Positions 6,627 to 14,649 of a DNA stretch of 23,187 nucleotides are shown piece after piece. Below the pieces are notes generated by a model. That model saw only the letters and a list, made by a program, of their open reading frames with translations, had not been told where the DNA came from and searched no databases. A program made the translations under genes and the position numbers. Where the stretch lies: the NCBI GenBank assembly GCA_002424045.1, contig DIPH01000020.1, positions 144,435 through 167,621 on the forward strand. The letters run 5' to 3'. Source of the DNA: Firmicutes bacterium UBA5493 (GTDB lineage Bacteria; Bacillota; Limnochordia; Darwinibacteriales; Darwinibacteriaceae). How positions within the stretch are numbered: position 1 is the first letter of the stretch; each line of letters begins with the position of its first letter.

Positions 6627-7694
6627 GTGCAACGAGTCGTTATTGGAATGTCAGGCGGGGTTGATTCCTCTGTAGCAGCATTAGTACTCAAAGAAGCAGG
6701 TTATGAAGTGATCGGTGTATTCATGAAGAACTGGGACGACCAGGATGAAACCGGCGCTTGTACAGCAGATGCTGATTATGATGATGTGAGACGTGTCTGC
6801 GATCAGATTGGTATTCCTTATTATACTGTAAATTTTGAACAGGAATACTGGGATCGGGTCTTTGTGTACTTTCTCGAGGAATACAAAAAAGGTCGAACTC
6901 CCAATCCAGATGTGATGTGCAATAAGGAAATCAAGTTTAAAGCATTTCTGGAGAAGGCGATGCAGCTAGAAGCAGACTTTTTAGCCACCGGTCACTATGC
7001 CCAGATCGGACAGGAATCGGGTATGTTTACCCTGTACAGGGGACTGGATCAAAGTAAGGATCAATCCTACTTTCTTTACACTTTGGGCCAGAAGCAGCTT
7101 GCCAAGACACTTTTCCCCATAGGTCACATGACGAAGAAGGAAGTGAGGCAGAAGGCTGTAAGAGCCGATTTGGCCACGGCTCGTAAGAAGGATAGTACTG
7201 GAATTTGCTTTATTGGCGAGAAGGACTTTAAAGCGTTTTTGTCGCAGTATCTGCCGGCCCAGCCCGGTGAGATGCGCACCCTTGAAGGCGAGCTCAAAGG
7301 ATATCATGATGGGTTAATGTATCACACCTTGGGCCAGCGCAAAGGTTTAGGCATTGGTGGCGCCGGTGAACCGTGGTTTGTGGTGGGCAAAGACCTAGCT
7401 ACGAACACTCTCTTGGTGGCACAAGGAGGCGAACACCCCGCTTTATATACGGAAGGGCTCAGGGCCCTGGATCTGAGCTGGGTTTCAGGTGAACAGCCTG
7501 CTTCTAGCTTTGAATGTACAGCCAAATTCCGGTATCGCCAGCCTGACCAAAGTGTAACAGTGCAGCTTGTAGATACAGGTGCAGAAGTTGAATTTCACAA
7601 AAAGCAAAGGGCGATCACTCCAGGGCAAGCCGTGGTCTTTTATGACGGGCCTATCTGCCTAGGCGGGGGCACAATTGAAGAGACTTGGGGGTAA
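6627..7694 (+). CDS. mnmA: tRNA-specific 2-thiouridylase MnmA
   Basis: This cytoplasmic enzyme thiolates U34 of Lys, Glu and Gln tRNAs using ATP and a relayed persulfide. The 355 residues are the normal length. The PP-loop SGGVDSS is at residues 9-15. The two catalytic cysteines are at 98 (PNPDVMCNKEIKF) and 194 (DSTGICFIGE), and GHYA and the HTLGQRKGLGIGG region are also present. The C-terminal beta-barrel ends CLGGGTIEE, as in the family. GTG 6627 is preferred because GGGGTG sits about 6 bases upstream. GTG 6621 would add two residues but leaves almost no room for the binding site. The stop lies 5 bases before the next start, so the two genes are probably co-translated. U34 of tRNA-Gln is a target, which connects loosely with the glnS gene further on. 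Confidence 0.96.
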   Translation: MQRVVIGMSGGVDSSVAALVLKEAGYEVIGVFMKNWDDQDETGACTADADYDDVRRVCDQIGIPYYTVNFEQEYWDRVFVYFLEEYKKGRTPNPDVMCNKEIKFKAFLEKAMQLEADFLATGHYAQIGQESGMFTLYRGLDQSKDQSYFLYTLGQKQLAKTLFPIGHMTKKEVRQKAVRADLATARKKDSTGICFIGEKDFKAFLSQYLPAQPGEMRTLEGELKGYHDGLMYHTLGQRKGLGIGGAGEPWFVVGKDLATNTLLVAQGGEHPALYTEGLRALDLSWVSGEQPASSFECTAKFRYRQPDQSVTVQLVDTGAEVEFHKKQRAITPGQAVVFYDGPICLGGGTIEETWG

Positions 7695-7699
7695 GGAAG

Positions 7700-7981
7700 A
7701 TGCTTGTTGGTACCTTTGTTGTACAAGTCCATATTCCTGGTGCCACCTCGCTGAAGGATAAGCGAAGGATTGTGAAGGGTATGATCGCCAAGGTGCAAAA
7801 TCGCTTCAACGTTTCCATTGTGGAGTTAAATAGTGGGGATCTGTGGCAGAGGGCTACCATAGGTATAGCTATGGTTGGTGATAACCAGGACCATATAGAG
7901 AGGCAGTTGCAGCTTTTGCTTAATTTTCTGGATGCCGAGCCACGCTGGGAGGTAACCCAGGTGCATCTGGATTGGAATTAA
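7700..7981 (+). CDS. DUF503 (YlxP-like) protein
   Basis: This 93-residue protein begins MLVGTFVVQVHIPGATSLKDKR and contains VKGMIAKVQNRFNVSIVEL and RATIGIAMVGDNQ. This is the compact ferredoxin-like alpha/beta pattern of DUF503/YlxP, close to the ~92 residues of the Bacillus protein. YlxP usually sits near nusA-infB-rbfA; here it follows mnmA by 5 bases, so the context is not the usual one. The molecular role of the family is not settled; a link to ribosome maturation has been suggested from context elsewhere. I start at ATG 7700, which has AAGGA just upstream and GGGGG about 8 bases away. A TTG at 7685 would overlap mnmA and add five residues. Confidence 0.88.
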   Translation: MLVGTFVVQVHIPGATSLKDKRRIVKGMIAKVQNRFNVSIVELNSGDLWQRATIGIAMVGDNQDHIERQLQLLLNFLDAEPRWEVTQVHLDWN

Positions 7982-8038
7982 AGGGTTTATCGTTTTTATG
8001 AGGAAATTGGTACGTAGATGTTAGATCGGAGGTCGAGG

Positions 8039-8887
8039 ATGAACGAGAAAATTGCCATAATGACGGATAGTACGAGTGATATTCCAAAGCACATCGCCGA
8101 ACAATACCATATTCAAGTTGTTCCGCTTAGGATTTTGTATAAAGAACACGAATACAGGGACCAGGTGGACATAACGGCAGAAGAAGTGTACCGGCGATTA
8201 CCCATTGAAGTGCCGAGCACATCATTGCCATCGCCTAGTGATGTGCTTGACTTGTTTGAACGGTTGAAAAAGGAAGGCTTCACCCATGTATTGGCCATCC
8301 ACATATCTTCAGGATTAAGTGGAACGGGGCAGCTGATTCAGAACCTGTCACAGCAGGTGGACGATCTAGTGATCAAAGTCATCGACTCTAAGAACATTTC
8401 TATGGGATTAGGATATACAGTGATTGAGGCTGCACGGGAGTTGGCTCGGAATGCGAGCTTTGAGTCGGTATGTAATCATGTGCAGGAGATTCTAGCTAAG
8501 ATGAAAGTTTATTTTGTCTTGGAGACCCTCGAATATCTCACAAAGGGGGGGAGAATCGGTAAGGTCGCGGGTACGCTGGGGCAGATGCTTAACCTCAAAC
8601 CAATAATCACTGTTAATGAAGAAGGGGTTTACACGACTCATGCAAAGGTGAGGGGACGCAAAAAGTCTGTTGATCGACTTTTTGAGACGATTAAAGGGCA
8701 TTTAGCTAGGCCCATGCATAACGTGGCCGTTTGTCATGGTGCAGCTTTTGAGGAAGCGCAAGAGCTTATGGAGCGCATCAAAAGACATGGTAACGTTGGC
8801 GAAGTGCTTATGGGTCATGTTAGTCCTGTGATTGGCGTACACACAGGGCCTGGGACTTTAGGGTTCGTTGTCTATCAAACAGACTAA
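8039..8887 (+). CDS. DegV-family fatty-acid-binding protein
   Basis: This 282-residue cytoplasmic protein has the two-domain DegV fold. It opens IAIMTDSTSDIP, contains HISSGLSGTGQ around residues 87-97 (fatty-acid carboxylate contacts in the family), ETLEYLTKGGRIGK and ends with VHTGPGTLGFVV, all diagnostic. In Firmicutes, DegV proteins (FakB) present exogenous fatty acids to the kinase FakA for phosphorylation. No fakA homologue is in this window, so the partner is elsewhere or this is a different DegV clade. I choose ATG 8039, with GGAGG (8028-8032) 6 bases upstream, over ATG 8018, which has none and would add seven residues. It sits between DUF503 and pckA with short gaps. Family certain, ligand unknown. 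Confidence 0.93.
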   Translation: MNEKIAIMTDSTSDIPKHIAEQYHIQVVPLRILYKEHEYRDQVDITAEEVYRRLPIEVPSTSLPSPSDVLDLFERLKKEGFTHVLAIHISSGLSGTGQLIQNLSQQVDDLVIKVIDSKNISMGLGYTVIEAARELARNASFESVCNHVQEILAKMKVYFVLETLEYLTKGGRIGKVAGTLGQMLNLKPIITVNEEGVYTTHAKVRGRKKSVDRLFETIKGHLARPMHNVAVCHGAAFEEAQELMERIKRHGNVGEVLMGHVSPVIGVHTGPGTLGFVVYQTD

Positions 8888-8911
8888 TACCTTAAGGAGG
8901 TACATTCGTAA

Positions 8912-10498
8912 ATGGCAGAGAAAGCATCGTTGAGATTGGAAGTAGTGCTAAATCGACCTAGTACTCGTTTTAATCTATCTGCAGCCCAATTGGCAGAGGC
9001 GGCTATACGGAGAGGGGAAGGAAGGTTTTCCTCTACCGGCGCTTTTTCAACATCAACGGGGAAGTACACCGGTCGATCACCAAAGGACAAGTTCATTGTG
9101 GAAGACGACGTCTCCCGTGATACAGTAGCATGGGGATCCGTAAACGTTCCATTCAGTGAGGAACGATTTAGGGAGATCTTTCAGATGGCCTTGGATTATC
9201 TCGAAGAGCTTGATGAGCTATTTGTATTTGATGGCTATGTGGGGGCAGATCCCGAGCATCAAATGTCGTTGCGAGTGATCAATCAGTATGCGTGGCAAAA
9301 CCTTTTTGCGCGTCAGCTTTTCATACGTCCTTCGCGTGATGCGCTCAAATCCCACAAGCCACAGTTTACTGTCATCGCCGTGCCAGGCCTGACAGCAGTG
9401 CCAGAACGTGATGGCACAAATTCAGAGGCCTTTGTAATTGTCTCCTTCAAAGAAAGGGTTGTACTCATCGGTGGTAGTGCATATGCCGGGGAGATCAAGA
9501 AATCGATTTTCTCGGTAATGAACTACTTGCTCCCCTCGGAAGGTGTTTTGCCAATGCACTGTTCGGCAAATGTGGGACAAGATGGTAGGACAGCACTCTT
9601 TTTCGGTCTTTCTGGAACAGGCAAGACGACCCTTTCGGCTGATCCCAAGAGACAATTAGTTGGCGATGACGAACATGGTTGGTCCACGCGAGGCATCTTT
9701 AACCTCGAAGGTGGTTGTTACGCGAAATGTATCAATCTCTCCAGGGAGCATGAACCGCAAATCTGGAATGCAATTCAGTTTGGATCGGTCTTAGAGAATG
9801 TGGTCTTGGATCCCTTCGATCACATAGCCGACTATGACGACGGTTCTCTAACCGAAAATACCAGGTGTGCTTATCCGCTGGATTATATCCCTGGGCGAGT
9901 TGATCCTAGCATGGCTGGTCATCCTACAGCCGTTATCTTTTTGACTGCCGATGCCTTCGGAGTATTGCCACCCATCAGCATATTAGAAGATGAGCAGATC
10001 ATGTATCACTTTATTTCTGGGTATACGAGCAAACTAGCTGGTACCGAACGGGGTATCAAACAACCTGAGGCAACGTTTTCTGCCTGTTTTGGTGAACCCT
10101 TCTTGCCTCTGAGCCCCTTGGCCTACGCAACGATGCTTAAAAGTAGGGTTAACAAGTACGGTGCTAAGGTTTATCTGATTAACACTGGTTGGTCTGGTGG
10201 ACCTTACGGGGTTGGCGAGAGAATTTCTTTGAAGTATACCAGACAAATGGTGACGATGGCCTTGTCTGGAAAGCTTGATGACGTGGGAACCCGCATCGAT
10301 CCCATTTTTGGCTTCAAGGTGCCTACCACATGCCCAGGAGTTCCAGAAGAGATTCTAGACCCTAGACAAACTTGGACAGACCCAGAGGCGTATGATGGCA
10401 AAGCGAACGAACTAGCCAGAGCGTTTCAGGACAATTTTAGGCTCAAGTACGCGGACTTAGCACCTGAAGTTCGCAGAACCGGGCCCATTGCTCGCTAA
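8912..10498 (+). CDS. pckA: Phosphoenolpyruvate carboxykinase (ATP)
   Basis: This cytoplasmic enzyme of gluconeogenesis and anaplerosis catalyses oxaloacetate + ATP to PEP + CO2 + ADP. At 528 residues it is the standard ATP-dependent form. Motifs in order are TGRSPKDKFIV (substrate-binding Arg), the P-loop GLSGTGKTT (232-240), the metal-binding GDDEHGW (251-257), LTADAFGVLPP and NTGWSGGPYGVG. A strong AAGGAGG (8894-8900) lies 11 bases before the ATG. It follows degV by 24 bases and precedes the UPF0178 gene by about 24. I see no separate promoter, so it may be read from upstream, though its strong binding site suggests high translation. All catalytic motifs look intact. Confidence 0.97.
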   Translation: MAEKASLRLEVVLNRPSTRFNLSAAQLAEAAIRRGEGRFSSTGAFSTSTGKYTGRSPKDKFIVEDDVSRDTVAWGSVNVPFSEERFREIFQMALDYLEELDELFVFDGYVGADPEHQMSLRVINQYAWQNLFARQLFIRPSRDALKSHKPQFTVIAVPGLTAVPERDGTNSEAFVIVSFKERVVLIGGSAYAGEIKKSIFSVMNYLLPSEGVLPMHCSANVGQDGRTALFFGLSGTGKTTLSADPKRQLVGDDEHGWSTRGIFNLEGGCYAKCINLSREHEPQIWNAIQFGSVLENVVLDPFDHIADYDDGSLTENTRCAYPLDYIPGRVDPSMAGHPTAVIFLTADAFGVLPPISILEDEQIMYHFISGYTSKLAGTERGIKQPEATFSACFGEPFLPLSPLAYATMLKSRVNKYGAKVYLINTGWSGGPYGVGERISLKYTRQMVTMALSGKLDDVGTRIDPIFGFKVPTTCPGVPEEILDPRQTWTDPEAYDGKANELARAFQDNFRLKYADLAPEVRRTGPIAR

Positions 10499-10522
10499 AA
10501 CAGTTTCATTGGGGTGGAGATA

Positions 10523-11002
10523 GTGTTTAAGGTAGTAGTAGATGCGGATGCTTGCCCGAGGGTGTGCCTTCAGGTACTGCAAAAGCACAAAAAAGCCTGG
10601 AAGTATCGCCTGCTTACTGTTGCCTCTGTGGATCATCATATTGATAATACCGATCATATTATCGTAGGCAAAGGGTCTGATGCGGCAGATTTGGCTGTAA
10701 TGAATCATGCTACCAGGGGTGATATCGTGGTAACCCAAGATTGGGGTCTGGCTGCACTCGTTTTGGGTAAAGGGGCCTTTGCCGTTTCGCCTTCTGGGCG
10801 CATCTACTCCGAAAAGAACATTGATTTTTTGCTGGAAGAGCGTTGTCTTAAGGCCAAGCACCGCAGGGCCGGTGGACGCACGAAAGGGCCTTCTGCTCGT
10901 ACGAATGAGGACGATCACAGATTTGAAGACAGCTTTTTAAAGCTCGTTGAACGTGCCAGCAACCATGCTGGTGCCAATAACAATGATATGCGTAAATCAT
11001 AA
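10523..11002 (+). CDS. UPF0178/DUF188 (YaiI-like) PIN-fold protein
   Basis: This protein of about 159 residues opens with VVVDADACPRV, the family signature of UPF0178 (YaiI/YqxD). It continues with VDHHIDNTDHIIVGKG, NHATRGDIVVTQDWGLAALVL and the GRTKGPSAR loop. The family adopts a PIN/NYN-like nuclease fold with conserved acidic residues; its target is not established. GTG 10523 puts the conserved VDADACP at residue 6, as is usual; GTG 10514 would add three residues. A GGGGTGGAG stretch overlaps this zone, so the exact start is uncertain. It lies 11 bases before a NYN-domain gene, so two proteins of related fold are encoded side by side. Family call strong, function open. Confidence 0.88.
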   Translation: MFKVVVDADACPRVCLQVLQKHKKAWKYRLLTVASVDHHIDNTDHIIVGKGSDAADLAVMNHATRGDIVVTQDWGLAALVLGKGAFAVSPSGRIYSEKNIDFLLEERCLKAKHRRAGGRTKGPSARTNEDDHRFEDSFLKLVERASNHAGANNNDMRKS

Positions 11003-11013
11003 GGAGGATTTTT

Positions 11014-11976
11014 ATGTCAGAACACCATTTTGCCGTCTTGGTAGATGGTGAGAATATTTCGCCGCGATTTTTAGGGCCAATTTTGGCGGAGATTAATCGT
11101 TCCGGTGAAATTATCTTAACTAGAGTATACGGGGATTGGACGGAACCTCATATGGGAGGGTGGAAGGATCTTCTACAGAGTTATCCTGTAAGACCCATCC
11201 AACAATTTCGTTATGGTGAAAACGCCAGCGACGGAGCTTTGATCATGGATGCCATAGAAATTGTGTCTACGAACCGTAATCCAGTAAATGCCTTTTGCAT
11301 TGTATCCAGTGATAGTGATTTTTATAGTCTCGCCTTACGCCTCCGAGAGCATGGTATGTATGTGGTGGGAATTGGAAGGCAGGGGACGAAGAACATTTTG
11401 GTGCGTTCTTGTAATCGCTTTATTTATTTGGAAAATCTCGGTTTTTCCACAACTTCTAAAACGGATCAAGGGGAGGAAGAACAGTCTACCTCCCTAGGGC
11501 GGGTTCCGGTGGAAAATATCGTACGAAACGCGTATGAAGCGAGTGATGAAGATAGCGATGGGTGGTTGCTCTTAGCACACCTGGGTCAGGCTATCCGCAG
11601 GGAAAACTCTGACTTTGACCCGCGCAGTTATAATTACACCAACCTATTGGACATCTTACGCTCCTACCCGGAGATGTTTGAGGTGAGGAGCAATGGGAAG
11701 ACGCCACCCGTGTATTGGATGCGCTTGATCCCTGAACGGGAAGATTCTAACAAACTAACAGGCGTGATTAAACGTTTTATGACCAACTATGGTTTTATCC
11801 GTTCCGACAAGGGCGACTACTTCTTCACAAAAGCCAATCTTCCAGCCGAGCAACGGAATATGCACCTCAAGCCTGGAACGATGGTGGAGTTTGTGGAGAT
11901 AAAAGCCCCTGATCCAAGTGGCGAGACGTCCGCAGAGAAAAACGGGCGAGCCCGAAGTGTAGTGGTGGCAAGTTAG
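11014..11976 (+). CDS. NYN-domain / OST-HTH (LOTUS) protein with C-terminal cold-shock-like domain
   Basis: Three segments can be recognised in 320 residues. Residues 5-145 form a NYN (LabA/limkain-type PIN-like) nuclease domain with acidic positions D11 (LVDGEN), the ASDGALIMDAI helix and SSDSDF (98-103). Residues about 168-243 resemble an OST-HTH/LOTUS winged helix (WLLLAHLGQAIRRE, then FDPRSYNYTNLLDILRSYP). Residues 247-320 look like a cold-shock/OB domain: GVIKRFMTNYGFIRSD resembles RNP1 and DYFFTKANL resembles RNP2. An acidic linker (about 152-162) separates the first two. NYN-LOTUS proteins are thought to act on RNA, and the third domain would add single-strand nucleic acid binding. The ATG follows AAGGAGG by 6 bases. 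The gene is flanked by UPF0178 and a TIM-barrel gene with short gaps. The first two domains are confident; the third is a pattern-based call. Confidence 0.87.
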   Translation: MSEHHFAVLVDGENISPRFLGPILAEINRSGEIILTRVYGDWTEPHMGGWKDLLQSYPVRPIQQFRYGENASDGALIMDAIEIVSTNRNPVNAFCIVSSDSDFYSLALRLREHGMYVVGIGRQGTKNILVRSCNRFIYLENLGFSTTSKTDQGEEEQSTSLGRVPVENIVRNAYEASDEDSDGWLLLAHLGQAIRRENSDFDPRSYNYTNLLDILRSYPEMFEVRSNGKTPPVYWMRLIPEREDSNKLTGVIKRFMTNYGFIRSDKGDYFFTKANLPAEQRNMHLKPGTMVEFVEIKAPDPSGETSAEKNGRARSVVVAS

Positions 11977-11994
11977 TTGAAGTGAGGGGAAATC

Positions 11995-12765
11995 ATGCGT
12001 TTTGTCGTACTATGTGATGCTTCTCAGCCTCAGAAGGTGGCTACGATTTGCCGCAAAACAGGCTTGGGCGTAGAGATACAGTCTTTCTCTAATCCTGAGT
12101 ACCCCCATTTGCATCCAGATGGTATCAAGGTTCATCAAGAACACTATGGGTCAATAAGTACTAAAGCCCTCCACGGTCCATTTGGAGATCTCAGCCCAGG
12201 TAGTTGCGATAGGCTCATTCGCCAAGTGACTAAGGAGCGCTTTGAATTTGCCTATGACTATGCCCGACAACTAGGGGCAGAACATGTGGTTCTTCATCAT
12301 GGATATATTCCCAATACCAACACATTTGGAGGTTGGCTTCGGCGTAGTGGGGATTTCTGGCGGGAGTTCTTAGCGTCTAAGGACCCAGGCGTCACATTTT
12401 ATCTGGAAAACCTCCTGGAGGCAGACGCTAAGTTGATCGGTGAGGTATTGAGGACTGTAAATCATCCCAACCTTAAAGCCTGTCTAGATCTTGGCCATGC
12501 TTTTTGCCACGGAAAACCTCCTGTTCATGAGTGGGTGGAGGAACTTGGAGAGCTCATTGGGTATGTGCACTTTCACGATAATCTAGGGGATCAGGATGCC
12601 CACTTATCTTTAGGGCAAGGACGTTTGCCTCTCGATCAAATCTGTTACACCCTTGAGCAGTCAGCTCCCGGGGCCATTTGGGCGTTAGAAGTGGGCCCGG
12701 AGAACTTGGTGGACTCCTTGTTTTGGTTGGAAACCCATGGATATCTACCCTATAACGGGGGTTAA
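11995..12765 (+). CDS. Endonuclease IV-like / xylose isomerase-like TIM-barrel protein
   Basis: This 256-residue single-domain TIM barrel belongs to the AP endonuclease 2/xylose isomerase-like superfamily. Motifs in order are ALHGPFGDLSP (H60), VVLHHGY (H101/H102), FYLENLLEA (E138), CLDLGHAFCHG (D165, H168), VHFHDNLGDQDAHLSLGQG (H192, H194, D201, H203) and ALEVG (E232). These line up in order and context with all nine zinc ligands of endonuclease IV, but the protein is shorter than Nfo (~280) and the same fold includes sugar-phosphate isomerases such as IolE/IolI. It may be a metal-dependent phosphodiesterase or an isomerase. The ATG at 11995 follows GAGGGGAAA. It starts 18 bases after the NYN gene and ends 3 bases before the GNAT gene, so an operon is likely. 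The fold is sure, the reaction open. Confidence 0.82.
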   Translation: MRFVVLCDASQPQKVATICRKTGLGVEIQSFSNPEYPHLHPDGIKVHQEHYGSISTKALHGPFGDLSPGSCDRLIRQVTKERFEFAYDYARQLGAEHVVLHHGYIPNTNTFGGWLRRSGDFWREFLASKDPGVTFYLENLLEADAKLIGEVLRTVNHPNLKACLDLGHAFCHGKPPVHEWVEELGELIGYVHFHDNLGDQDAHLSLGQGRLPLDQICYTLEQSAPGAIWALEVGPENLVDSLFWLETHGYLPYNGG

Positions 12766-12768
12766 GGT

Positions 12769-13266
12769 ATGGATTTCACATTTCAGAAAGTAGACCTTGG
12801 GGTGGCGCTGAAGATTGTCGCTTGGGACTATCCTGCGCCTTATCATGTCTACAACGTACATCGTTCGGCCTTGACGGTGGCTAGGTTTGTGGACGGTCCC
12901 TATTTTGCAGTTTTGTCAGGTGAGCAACTCATGGGTTTTTTTTGCTATGGGGCCTCTGCACAGCTCACCGACAAAAAAGATCATGCGCTGTATCGGGCCA
13001 GAGACTATCTGGATGTAGGTTTAGGTATGCACCCCGACTGGTGCGGTAGGGGCCGGGGATTTAGTTTCGTCCGTTCCGGCCTCCTCTTTGCACGAAGTCA
13101 AGGCTGGCTGAAGGGATTTAGGCTTACGGTTGCATCGAATAACACAAGGGCCCGCAAAGTCTACTCTCGTCTGGGCTTTCAAGAAACGGGACGGATTCCG
13201 TGGAATGCAGCGCTTACCCACGATTTTGTGGTAATGACTCTAGGTACCCTTGGGCCAGCTCCTTAA
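12769..13266 (+). CDS. GNAT-family N-acetyltransferase (RimI-like)
   Basis: This 165-residue protein has the GNAT pattern: VGLGMHPDWCGRGRG, with the acetyl-CoA loop at about residues 92-97, then a helix (FVRSGLLFARSQG), RLTVASNNTRARKVYSRLGF (119-137, the classic Asn-x-x-Ala/Arg-x-x-x-Tyr helix) and QETGR. It should acetylate an amine or a protein N-terminus; the substrate is unknown. The ATG sits 3 bases after the TIM-barrel stop with a TTAAGG element overlapping, consistent with coupled translation. Its last 53 bases overlap the 3' end of the opposing CCA-enzyme gene, so both C-termini are encoded by the same DNA on opposite strands. Confidence 0.85.
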   Translation: MDFTFQKVDLGVALKIVAWDYPAPYHVYNVHRSALTVARFVDGPYFAVLSGEQLMGFFCYGASAQLTDKKDHALYRARDYLDVGLGMHPDWCGRGRGFSFVRSGLLFARSQGWLKGFRLTVASNNTRARKVYSRLGFQETGRIPWNAALTHDFVVMTLGTLGPAP

Positions 13267-14548
13267 GCTGCGTAGGCTGGTTAAGGGAGGGGTCATCCCA
13301 CACCTGTTCCAACAGGTGCTGTAGAATTTTGCCCACCAGCGGCCCGGGCTTTAAGTCAAATGCTTTCATGAGTTCGTGCCCATCGATGCACAAATCTTTA
13401 ACGGACAAGGCATGTTCCTGAGCAAATACTTCATTGAGTCTTGCCTCAAGGGCTTCACCAAAGGAGAGGATTTGGCGAGGATTCACATGCAGGCCGGCCA
13501 TATCGGCCTGGCGCAGTTTCACCAGTTCGAAGGCAGTCTCAAAACCTACCTGAGCAAGAAAACGGCGAATTTCTCTGTCTGAAGAATGGGGATGGACCGC
13601 AAACATATGGTGGGCGATGAGGATTGACACCTTTTCGGTAAGGACACTACTGGCCCGAAGACGCCTTAGGATTTTCTCTGCCCACCTGGCGCTGATTTGT
13701 GCATGGTCGCGTTTTAGCGTCTCGAGTTTACCCACATCGTGAAGGAGGGCGGCCCATTTTAATGTCAAAATGGGTGCAGCGAAATGGGCAGTAGCCATGG
13801 CATGGCCGAGAAGGTCGTAGGGGTGTCTTCCCCCTGCTGAGACCTTGTAACCCGCGGCCAATTCTGGGATGATTTGCTCCATCAAACCACTTGTGTATAA
13901 TGTTTCTAAGCTTAAGAAGAGTTCTTTGCCTAGAAGCATTTTATTTAACTCGCTGAGAATCCTTTCTGGACTTACGTGTATAATCAGCCGGGCTAATTCT
14001 GGAAGGGTTAGTCTGGTTTTCTTTTCGATCTTAAACCCTAAGGTAGACTGGAAACGTACTAGGCGTAGCATGCGAAGGGGGTCTTCCTGGAAACGATCAG
14101 CGGGGTTGCCCACTGTGACCAAGAGTTCTTTTCGGAGGTGTTTGGCTCCTGAGAAGGGATCGATTGTTCGATGCAGCAAAGGGTCATAAGCTAGGGCATT
14201 AATGGTAAAGTCTCGGCGGCCGAGGTCATCTTCGAGCCGCTTAGTGAATGCAATGTAATCCGGATGACGGCCGTCGCTATAGGGGCCATCACTGCGCATG
14301 GTTGTGATCTCCAAAGGCGTGTCCTCCAAGAGCACAGTAACCGTTCCAAAAAGTTTCCCAGTGGGGATCGTGCGATCAAAAAGAAGCTCTACATCTTCGG
14401 GTATAGCGTCTGTTGTAATATCCCAATCTGTTGGTTTGAGACCAAGGTAGCTATCGCGCACCGCTCCTCCTACCAGGTAAGCTTGGTAACCGTGTCGAGT
14501 CAAAATTTCACAGGCTCTAAGGACTGTTGGGGGTATAACAAGGCGCAT
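13214..14548 (-). CDS. cca: CCA-adding enzyme / class II tRNA nucleotidyltransferase
   Basis: This enzyme adds or repairs the 3' CCA of tRNAs. The 444 residues show the class II poly(A) polymerase-like head: YLVGGAVRD (24-32), the metal-binding TDWDITTDA with D41 and D43, RRDFTINALAYDP, and the RFQEDPLRMLRLVRFQ neck. A helical body follows with an HD-type motif ALLHDVGK and a nearby AHHMF, resembling multidomain CCA enzymes that carry an HD phosphohydrolase. I place the start at 14548: on the minus strand AAGGAGG lies 7 bases upstream, whereas the in-frame ATG at 14587 has no site. It is the only minus-strand gene between 1 and 20 kb and its tail overlaps the convergent GNAT gene by 53 bases. 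CCA-adding versus A-adding (PcnB-like) activity cannot be settled by eye. Confidence 0.9.
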   Translation of the reverse strand: MRLVIPPTVLRACEILTRHGYQAYLVGGAVRDSYLGLKPTDWDITTDAIPEDVELLFDRTIPTGKLFGTVTVLLEDTPLEITTMRSDGPYSDGRHPDYIAFTKRLEDDLGRRDFTINALAYDPLLHRTIDPFSGAKHLRKELLVTVGNPADRFQEDPLRMLRLVRFQSTLGFKIEKKTRLTLPELARLIIHVSPERILSELNKMLLGKELFLSLETLYTSGLMEQIIPELAAGYKVSAGGRHPYDLLGHAMATAHFAAPILTLKWAALLHDVGKLETLKRDHAQISARWAEKILRRLRASSVLTEKVSILIAHHMFAVHPHSSDREIRRFLAQVGFETAFELVKLRQADMAGLHVNPRQILSFGEALEARLNEVFAQEHALSVKDLCIDGHELMKAFDLKPGPLVGKILQHLLEQVWDDPSLNQPTQLKELAQGYLESLPQNRG

Positions 14549-14579
14549 CTTGGTTCCTCCTTCATCATTCGATTCTTGT

Positions 14580-14609
14580 TTCGCCATTCACATGCCCTTT
14601 TCCTATAAT
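14580..14609 (+). promoter_or_regulatory. Candidate promoter of the sfsA transcript
   Basis: A perfect -10 TATAAT lies at 14604-14609. The best -35 at proper spacing is the weak TTCGCC (14580-14585), with an 18-base gap. It sits between the divergent cca and sfsA genes and would give a leader of about 75 nt to sfsA. Confidence 0.5.
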
Positions 14610-14649
14610 GCGAAGGAATGTCACAATTTGTGGGGAATTGTATGAGTAC

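Noticed and set aside
13624..13629. TTGACA sequence inside the cca gene region
   Set aside because: It lies within coding sequence with no -10 at proper spacing and no gene start downstream on that strand.
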